Below are positions 58,736 to 64,000 of a stretch of DNA of 64,000 bases, piece by piece. The notes beneath the pieces were generated by a model. It was not told where the DNA came from and did no database searches. It worked only from the letters and a program-made list of their open reading frames with translations. The DNA is from JACVRW01 sp963734025 (lineage in GTDB: Bacteria; Actinomycetota; Thermoleophilia; Solirubrobacterales; Thermoleophilaceae). Position 1 is the first letter of the stretch, and each line of letters begins with the position of its first letter. The stretch is from assembly GCA_963734025.1 (NCBI GenBank), contig CAVTFR010000011.1, positions 310,001-374,000 on the forward strand. Direction: 5' to 3'. A program made the position numbers and the translations under genes.

Positions 58736-60864
58736 CGGTCACTACAAAGGCGCCCACCCAGCCGGCAGAGCAGTCGCGCGCCCGCTATCCGGACGAGGAC
58801 GGCTTCGTCGAACGCGACGGCGTGCGGATCTTCTACGAGCTGTACGGCGAGGGCGAGAAGACCGTGCTGTTCCTCCCCACCTGGTCGATCATCCACTCGC
58901 GCCACTGGAAGGGTCAGATCCCCTACCTCGCGCGCCATCACCGGGTGCTCAGCTTCGACGGGCGCGGGAACGGCCGCTCGGACCGGCCGAGCGGCACGCA
59001 GTCCTACCTCCCTCGCCAGTTCGCGGACGACACCCTCGCCGTGATGGACGCCACCGGGACCGAGAGCGCACTGCTGGTCGCCCTCTCAGCCGGAGTTTTC
59101 TGGGCGACCCTGCTTGCCGCCGACCACCCCGACCGGGTCGACGGGGTCGTCTACATCGGCCCGGCGGCGCCGCTTGCCGCCGGCCATCCCGAGCGCACGC
59201 GCTACCCGTTCGAGGAACGGCACGACACCGACGAGGGCTGGGCGAAGCTCAACCGGCACTACTGGCTGAAGGACTACCGAGGCTTTCTCGAGTTCTTCTT
59301 CGGACGGATGTTCACGGAGCCCCACTCGACGAAGCAGATCGAGGACTGCATCGGCTGGGGCCTCGAGACGGATCCCGAGACGCTCATCGACGTCACGCGC
59401 GGGCTCGCTCCGCCCGAGGACTTCCGGGAGAGCTGCGAGCGGGTTCGCTGCCCGGTGATGGTCATCCACGGCCGCGAGGACGCCGTCCGCCCGCACGCGG
59501 CCGGGGCCGCGCTTGCGGAGGCCACGCGTGGAGAGCTCGTCACGCTTGAGGGAGCCGGGCACGGACCGCACGCACGCGACCCCGTGAAGGTCAACCTGCT
59601 GCTGCGCGACTTCGTCGAGCCACCGCGCCCGAGGGCGGCGAGCTGGGTCCGCGGCAGGAGCCGTCGCCGCCGCGCCCTGTACATCTCCTCACCCATCGGG
59701 CTCGGTCACGCCCGGCGTGACGTCGCGATCGCCAAGGAGCTGCGGCGACTCACCCCCGACCTCGAGATCGACTGGCTCGCCCAACACCCGGTGACCAGGG
59801 TGCTCGAGGCCGAGGGCGAGCGGATCCACCCGATGAGCGCGGAGCTGGCGAACGAGTCGCTGCACATCGAGTCCGAGTCGGCGGAGCACGACCTCCACTG
59901 CTTCCAGGCCTGGCGGCGCATGGACGAGATCCTGGTCGCCAACTTCATGGTCTTTCACGATCTCGTGCGCGAGCAGCACTACGACCTGTGGATCGGCGAC
60001 GAGGCGTGGGAGCTCGACTACTACCTGCACGAGAACCCGGAGCAGAAGCGCGCCGCCTACGTCTGGCTGACCGACTTCGTGGGCTGGCTGCCGATGGAGT
60101 CCGGCGAAGGCCGCGAGAGCCACCTGACCGCCGACTACAACGCCGAGATGATCGAGCACATCGAGCGCTTTCCGCGTGTGCGCGACCGAGCGCTGTTCGT
60201 CGGCAACCGCGACGACGTGGTGCAGGAGTCCTTCGGCGCCGAGCTCCCGATGATCGGCGACTGGACCGAGGAGCACTTCGACTTCACCGGCTACATCACC
60301 GGCTTCGAAAGCGGGGAGTTCGCGGACCGCACGCGCCTACGCGCCGAGCTCGGCTACGGCGACGACGAGCGCGTCTGCCTCGTCACCGTGGGCGGTTCTG
60401 GCGTCGGCGGCCACCTGCTGCGGAGGGTGATCGACGCCTTCCCCGAGGCCAAGCAGCGAGTGCCCGACCTGCGGATGATCGTCGTCTGCGGCCCGCGCAT
60501 CGACCCGGGCTCCTTGCCGGCGGCACCCGGCCTGGAGGTCGTGACCTACGTGCACAACCTCTACCGGCACCTGGCCGCGTGCGACCTCGCCGTGGTGCAG
60601 GGCGGGCTGACCACGTCGATGGAGCTGACGGCCGCCCGCCGGCCCTTCCTCTACTTCCCGCTGCGTCACCACTTCGAGCAGAACTTCCACGTCCGGCATC
60701 GCCTGGAGCGCTACGGCGCCGGGCGCTGCATGGACTTCGACGAGTCGACGCCCGACGTGATCGCCGCCGCGATAGCCGATGAGATCGGCTCCGAGGTCGA
60801 CTATCGCCCTGTGGAAACCGACGGCGCCAAACGGGCTGCAGCGAGGATCGCCGAACTCCTCTGA
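58732..60864 (+). CDS. Alpha/beta hydrolase fused to an MGT-type glycosyltransferase
   Basis: A 710-aa two-enzyme fusion. Residues 1-~295 are an alpha/beta hydrolase: RVLSFDGRGNGRSDRPS, nucleophile Ser119 in VALSAGVFW, Asp250 in IHGREDAVRP and His277 in GAGHGPHARD. After a basic linker (RGRSRRRRAL) residues 314-710 form a GT-B glycosyltransferase whose opening loop SPIGLGHARRDVAIAKEL resembles that of the MJ1255-like glycosyltransferase at 52116-53225, and DLAVVQGGLTTSMELTAARR is its donor-binding block. ATG 58732 overlaps the TetR stop. It may unload and glycosylate one small molecule. Confidence 0.9.
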   Translation: MTVTTKAPTQPAEQSRARYPDEDGFVERDGVRIFYELYGEGEKTVLFLPTWSIIHSRHWKGQIPYLARHHRVLSFDGRGNGRSDRPSGTQSYLPRQFADDTLAVMDATGTESALLVALSAGVFWATLLAADHPDRVDGVVYIGPAAPLAAGHPERTRYPFEERHDTDEGWAKLNRHYWLKDYRGFLEFFFGRMFTEPHSTKQIEDCIGWGLETDPETLIDVTRGLAPPEDFRESCERVRCPVMVIHGREDAVRPHAAGAALAEATRGELVTLEGAGHGPHARDPVKVNLLLRDFVEPPRPRAASWVRGRSRRRRALYISSPIGLGHARRDVAIAKELRRLTPDLEIDWLAQHPVTRVLEAEGERIHPMSAELANESLHIESESAEHDLHCFQAWRRMDEILVANFMVFHDLVREQHYDLWIGDEAWELDYYLHENPEQKRAAYVWLTDFVGWLPMESGEGRESHLTADYNAEMIEHIERFPRVRDRALFVGNRDDVVQESFGAELPMIGDWTEEHFDFTGYITGFESGEFADRTRLRAELGYGDDERVCLVTVGGSGVGGHLLRRVIDAFPEAKQRVPDLRMIVVCGPRIDPGSLPAAPGLEVVTYVHNLYRHLAACDLAVVQGGLTTSMELTAARRPFLYFPLRHHFEQNFHVRHRLERYGAGRCMDFDESTPDVIAAAIADEIGSEVDYRPVETDGAKRAAARIAELL

Positions 60865-60882
60865 GCCGTTTCCGGACCTACG

Positions 60883-61461
60883 ATGGGGCGCGTGCGAAGG
60901 TCGATCATCGCTGCGGCGGCTGTGCTCGGGCTCCTGGTTGGCTGCTCCGAGGACAGCGAGCCGCAGCGTCAGCAGGCGCAGCAACCCCCGCAGAGATGCG
61001 AGCTCGTCGCGCGTGACCAGCAGGTCTTCGTCCGCCTCACCGGCGCCCGCGCCGGCGAGCTGTGCGAGGCCTGGTCGCAGACGAGCGCCCCAGGCAGCTG
61101 GACGAAGCCCACGGGGGCGTCGCAGCCCGGCCAGAGCTTCGAGCGCGTCTGCGTCCTCTACCGCGGGCACTCCGCCGCGGGGCTCTACGCGGCCGACTCG
61201 ATCTCGAGTGTCGCGCGGGCGAAGCGATCCTGCAGCCGGCTCCTTCAAACCGGGTGGGGCGAGCTCGGTCGTCCGGACCCGGCGCTCGCAGAGGAGTACG
61301 CATCGCCGAGTCCGGATCTGCCGGTGCGCTGCGCGGAGGGAAGCTGCCTCCAGCAGGGCAAGCGGGTGAGCCGCCCCGAGAGCGGCGCGGATTGTCCCGG
61401 CGGGCGCTGGACCTTCGCGCTCAGCCGCGACCAGAACTTCGGCGTCTACCGCTGCCGCTAG
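60883..61461 (+). CDS. Putative lipoprotein of unknown function
   Basis: A 192-aa protein with a lipoprotein signal (lipobox LLVGC, Cys21, in SIIAAAAVLGLLVGCSE) followed by a Gln/Pro-rich linker. The rest contains five or six further Cys (RCELVARDQ, ELCEAWSQT, RVCVLYRGH, RSCSRLLQ, VRCAEGSC, ADCPGG) that may pair. No family recognised. It starts 19 bases after the hydrolase-glycosyltransferase stop in the same direction, so may belong to that operon. Confidence 0.75.
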   Translation: MGRVRRSIIAAAAVLGLLVGCSEDSEPQRQQAQQPPQRCELVARDQQVFVRLTGARAGELCEAWSQTSAPGSWTKPTGASQPGQSFERVCVLYRGHSAAGLYAADSISSVARAKRSCSRLLQTGWGELGRPDPALAEEYASPSPDLPVRCAEGSCLQQGKRVSRPESGADCPGGRWTFALSRDQNFGVYRCR

Positions 61462-61528
61462 TGCGGTCGACGAAGAAGGACCTCGACGGACCGGAACGGC
61501 TAGCCCGCGCCCCCCGAGACGCCGCGGC

Positions 61529-62245
61529 CTAAGCCGCGCCGGCGAGCCGCGTGACGAGGTCACGCCACTCGTCGCCGTCGAGTCCGTGCGCTACGAGTCG
61601 AGCCGGTTCCTCGGGATCGCGTAGGAAGACATGGCATCGCTCTCCGTCCTGGGCCAGGACGACATCGTGCGTCTCACGCGTGCCGCCGGCCTCCCAGTGA
61701 CTCACGCTGATGAGCGCGGTGTGCGGGCTGGAGGCGAGCAGCGCGTCAGCGTCGGCGTCCTGATCGGCGCGGTCGCCCGAGGGGAGGCGCTCCCACAATC
61801 GGTCCAGTGCTTCCTCTGTGGTGCGCAGCGAGTAGAAGTGGATCCCGAGCGCGTCGATGAGCACCTCGAGCGTCACGCCCTCCGGCTGCGGCATGAGCAC
61901 GAAACGCCACGGGCGGTCGGGCTCCGTTCCGGTCACGCGCGCGTCCAGCACGGTCCGGGCGCGGTGCTGAAAGGCCAGCGCGATGCCGAGGTCACCGCGC
62001 ACCTGGATCTGATCGGAGCCGGCCGAGGTCGTGATGAGGCTGCGGGCCGCGAGCGACCGGACCGCCTCGGCCACCAGCTCCGCCGGCGGCTCTCGCTCCA
62101 GGAAGTGGATGATGCCGCTGACCGCGTCGATCTCCGCGAGGGTGTACCCGCCGAGTGGGACGGGGCCGGTGCCGACGAGTCCCACGACGGCTTCGACCAG
62201 GCCGTGCGGGATCTCGGCGTCGCCCGAGGGCTTTGTGGCGTTCAC
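61529..62245 (-). CDS. Uncharacterised protein, member of a coupled pair
   Basis: A 238-aa protein with no family I recognise. It is acidic and helix-rich at the N-terminus (PSGDAEIPHGLVEAVVGLVG), with a mixed second half (WRFVLMPQPEGVTLEVLIDA, then GTRETHDVVLAQDGERCHVF). The ATG 62245 overlaps the stop of the next gene upstream (ATGA). No signal or membrane segment is evident. Confidence 0.78.
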   Translation of the reverse strand: MNATKPSGDAEIPHGLVEAVVGLVGTGPVPLGGYTLAEIDAVSGIIHFLEREPPAELVAEAVRSLAARSLITTSAGSDQIQVRGDLGIALAFQHRARTVLDARVTGTEPDRPWRFVLMPQPEGVTLEVLIDALGIHFYSLRTTEEALDRLWERLPSGDRADQDADADALLASSPHTALISVSHWEAGGTRETHDVVLAQDGERCHVFLRDPEEPARLVAHGLDGDEWRDLVTRLAGAA

Positions 62246-63234
62246 GTGCGCTCCTGCTGTTCCGCGACCGGGACGCGACGCACCGCAAACCGCAGCTCGC
62301 GCTCACCGGCACGCGCGCTGCCGGCGCGGGTGCGTCCGGGCGCCGGCAGCGTCCATCGGCGAGGCGTCCGCTCCGCGCCGAGCACCTCCACCGCAGCGGG
62401 GGACGGTGACTCGACGACATAGACGCCCGAGGCGCCGAACAGCCCCCGCCCGCCGCGCGTACCCGGGACGAAGACCAACTCGTCCAGCGTGTTCACACGG
62501 TCGGGCGGCGGGAACCGGGCGGCGAGATCCGGGGAGGCGGACGTCACGTCATCCCCCTCCTCCAGGCGCTCCAGTGCGCCCGTCAGCTCTGCCTCCGCCG
62601 CCGCGGGCACCGGCACGGTGGCCCCGAGGCTCGGGGACAGGTACATCGGCCGGCGCTCCGTCGCCTTCGACAGACCCCACGGCCCCACGTTGCTCTTGGT
62701 CACGCGGTAGACGATGTAGTCCCAGAGATGCCGGAGGTCGGTGAGGGTCGGGAGGTGAAGGCCGTGGCCCATCGAGGCGGGCGTCTTCTCGAGCTGGACC
62801 CACGTGCCAGCCTGGGTGCGCCCGTGGAGCGCCTCCCGCACGAGCGGGCCCTTCAGGCCGAGATCCGGATACTCGCGCTTGTCGATCGTCTTGTGATGGC
62901 TCGACAGGCGCTCGCGGCTCTTCCGGAAGCGCCAGCGCTCGTAGAGCCCCGGCTCGTCGACGAGGACGTGCGCCCCGCACAGCACGTCACGAAACAGCGG
63001 CACATCGAGGCCGTGTCGTTCGAGGTCCGCGATGATCGCGGCCTCGGACGGCGTCAGCCGCTTGGCGGCCACCGGCAGGCCCGCCCTGTACTTCCCGATC
63101 TGCGATGCGATCTGCACCATGAGGCGCACGCGCCTGCGCACACGCTCGGTTTCGTCCGCACTCAGGGGCCCGGGCCGCACTGGCCCAGGCGTCCGCGCCC
63201 CTGGAGATTCCGCCGGTGAGCGGGGCTCGGGCAC
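62242..63234 (-). CDS. Uncharacterised protein, member of a coupled pair
   Basis: A 330-aa protein with a Pro/Arg-rich N-terminal tail, then AADETERVRRR-like basic helices and a central block with WRFRKSRERLSSHHKTIDKR and TDLRHLWDYIVYRVTKSN. The last third is Gly/Pro/Arg-rich. No fold is recognisable; it is not a known enzyme by eye. A palindrome (63241-63252) lies just before its GTG 63234. Coupled to the following gene. Confidence 0.75.
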   Translation of the reverse strand: MPEPRSPAESPGARTPGPVRPGPLSADETERVRRRVRLMVQIASQIGKYRAGLPVAAKRLTPSEAAIIADLERHGLDVPLFRDVLCGAHVLVDEPGLYERWRFRKSRERLSSHHKTIDKREYPDLGLKGPLVREALHGRTQAGTWVQLEKTPASMGHGLHLPTLTDLRHLWDYIVYRVTKSNVGPWGLSKATERRPMYLSPSLGATVPVPAAAEAELTGALERLEEGDDVTSASPDLAARFPPPDRVNTLDELVFVPGTRGGRGLFGASGVYVVESPSPAAVEVLGAERTPRRWTLPAPGRTRAGSARAGERELRFAVRRVPVAEQQERT

Positions 63235-63240
63235 CCGGAC

Positions 63241-63252
63241 GACGTTAACGTC
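63241..63252. promoter_or_regulatory. Perfect 12-bp palindrome before the uncharacterised pair
   Basis: GACGTTAACGTC, seven bases upstream of the start codon of the 330-aa gene. It could be an operator, although a 12-bp palindrome this close to a start may also arise by chance. Confidence 0.35.
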
Positions 63253-63296
63253 TTCGGGCGTTCACACCAACCGCGAGCACGAAGCCGATCGTCGAC

Positions 63297-63479
63297 CTAA
63301 CGCGTGACACGCCGGCCGCTCTGAGCCCCGCGATCCGGGGCGACGGCCGCTTCCAGCAGCGCGGGATCATCGCCGATCAGGGCGTCGACTCCGAGGGCGC
63401 TGAGGGTCAGCGCCTGGTCGACACTCGTGACGTCCCACACGTAGACCTCGCCACCTGCGGCATGAACCGTCGTGGCCAG
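63297..63479 (-). pseudogene. C-terminal fragment of a glycerophosphodiester phosphodiesterase
   Basis: About 60 codons on the minus strand (stop TAG at 63297) read VHAAGGEVYVWDVTSVDQAL followed by ALGVDALIGDDPALLEAA. This is the typical end of a GDPD: the HAAG..V.VW(T)V strand, then the GVD.II.D.P closing loop. The active-site N-terminal two-thirds are absent: upstream, the frame soon becomes antisense to the PAP2 reading frame and meets a stop near 63535. The truncation point lies near 63470-63487. Confidence 0.6.
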
Positions 63480-63487
63480 TCGTGCCG

Positions 63488-63974
63488 CTGGCTGTATCGC
63501 CGCTCGCCCGAGGTCTATCGCGGGCTACGCCACACCGTGCTGGCCACCTGGCTGCTGGCCATCCCGATCTACGCCGTGTTCCCGGTGGCGCCGCCTCGGC
63601 TCGCCGAGGCGGGCATCGTGGACACGGTCAGCAGGCAGGCGGGCGTTGCGCTCACCGGGCGCTCGACGATCTTCTACAACCCGCTCGCTGCGGTACCAAG
63701 CCTCCATGTCGGCCTCGCCGCCGCGATCGGGATCGCCTTGTTCATCGTCCTCCAGGCGCCCTGGGCAAAGGCGCTCGCCCTATTGTGGGGGCCGACGGTC
63801 GCGCTGGCGGTCCTGGCCACCGGCAACCACTACCTCTTTGACATCGTCGCCGGCGTGCTGGTGACTGTCGCGGGGTTCGGCGCGGCCCAATTGAGCAGCC
63901 ACATCGCCCGTGCACGCGCTCCTCGGAGAGTGCCGCGCGCGGCTAGCGCGTCGCCTCTGTGGGGACGTCCGTAG
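63488..63974 (+). pseudogene. C-terminal part of a PAP2-family phosphatase
   Basis: The frame starts formally at ATG 63462, but its first 8 codons are antisense to the GDPD fragment. PAP2 homology begins at WLYRRSPEVYRGLRHTVLAT (nt 63488) and continues through VAPPRLAEAG, the motif VPSLHVGLAAAIGIAL (catalytic-region SLHV) and GNHYLFDIVAGVLV (His-Asp pair). The usual N-terminal membrane helices and the first phosphatase motif are missing, so this is a 5'-truncated gene. It ends at TAG 63974. Confidence 0.6.
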
Positions 63975-64000
63975 CCGGCTCGGTTGCGAACCTTGGCAGC

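Noticed and set aside
1..64000. tRNA, rRNA, CRISPR, insertion sequences, phage
   Set aside because: No tRNA-like T-loop set, no regularly spaced repeats, no transposase or integrase and no phage structural genes were found on reading both strands. A tool-based scan would be needed to exclude small RNAs.

Overview
The window is a high-GC, gene-dense stretch of bacterial chromosome with almost no intergenic space. The gene set points to an actinobacterium: LuxR regulators of the large ATP-binding (LAL) type, a SARP regulator, a PPOX/F420-type protein, a LexA box of the GAAC-N4-GTTC type and many GTG/TTG starts in overlapping operons. Thermoleophilia (Solirubrobacterales-like) is my best guess, but no phylogenetic marker here allows a firm call. 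I saw no rRNA, tRNA, CRISPR array, insertion sequence or phage module. No gene-free stretch exceeds 300 bases. The longest is 56353-56634, which holds a putative operator next to the start of an operon.

Layout. 1-5.8 kb: an operon for a molybdenum hydroxylase of the xanthine/CO dehydrogenase family (large subunit cut by the window edge, FAD subunit, MoxR ATPase, VWA protein, two XdhC-like halves, MobA-like nucleotidyltransferase). 5.8-16 kb: MarR, a MocR regulator divergent from a small gene, two tandem S51 peptidases, an AlkZ-like protein, hydrolases and a LexA-boxed DNA polymerase IV. 15.8-19.5 kb: a methyltransferase/MarR pair divergent from a cupin/PPOX pair, with twin operators between them, then an NhaA-DsbA fusion. 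19.5-28.5 kb: acyl-CoA synthetase with a LAL regulator, membrane proteins, a flavoprotein without redox cysteines and an AI-2E family exporter.

28.5-37 kb is rich in regulation: an SGNH hydrolase with two small coupled ORFs, a TetR behind a 45-bp palindrome, a Ser/Thr kinase with an extracellular propeller coupled to a substrate-binding lipoprotein, and a SARP regulator fused to two USP-like domains. 37-45.7 kb: a basic Lys/Ala-rich protein, a secreted M23 protein with six lectin-like repeats, AraC/VOC, SDR/EamA, ABM/LysR and an MMPL transporter. 45.8-50.6 kb: a second LAL regulator and an ATP-dependent DNA ligase.

50.6-61.5 kb is a glycosyltransferase-rich region. It has a membrane protein, a polysaccharide deacetylase and a glycosyltransferase, a divergent GT4 enzyme, an orphan HypX-like protein, and then an operon of SBP56 (methanethiol-oxidase-like), a 45-aa membrane peptide, TetR and a hydrolase-glycosyltransferase fusion. 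The last 2.5 kb holds an unrecognised gene pair and a junction where two genes both missing their 5' halves meet back to back: a GDPD C-terminus on the minus strand and a PAP2 C-terminus on the plus strand.

Best candidates for something undescribed are the kinase-propeller plus binding-lipoprotein pair (with an apparent frameshift) and the SBP56/TetR/hydrolase-glycosyltransferase operon. The clearest regulatory architectures are the MarR twin operators, the MocR direct repeats and the TetR double palindrome.
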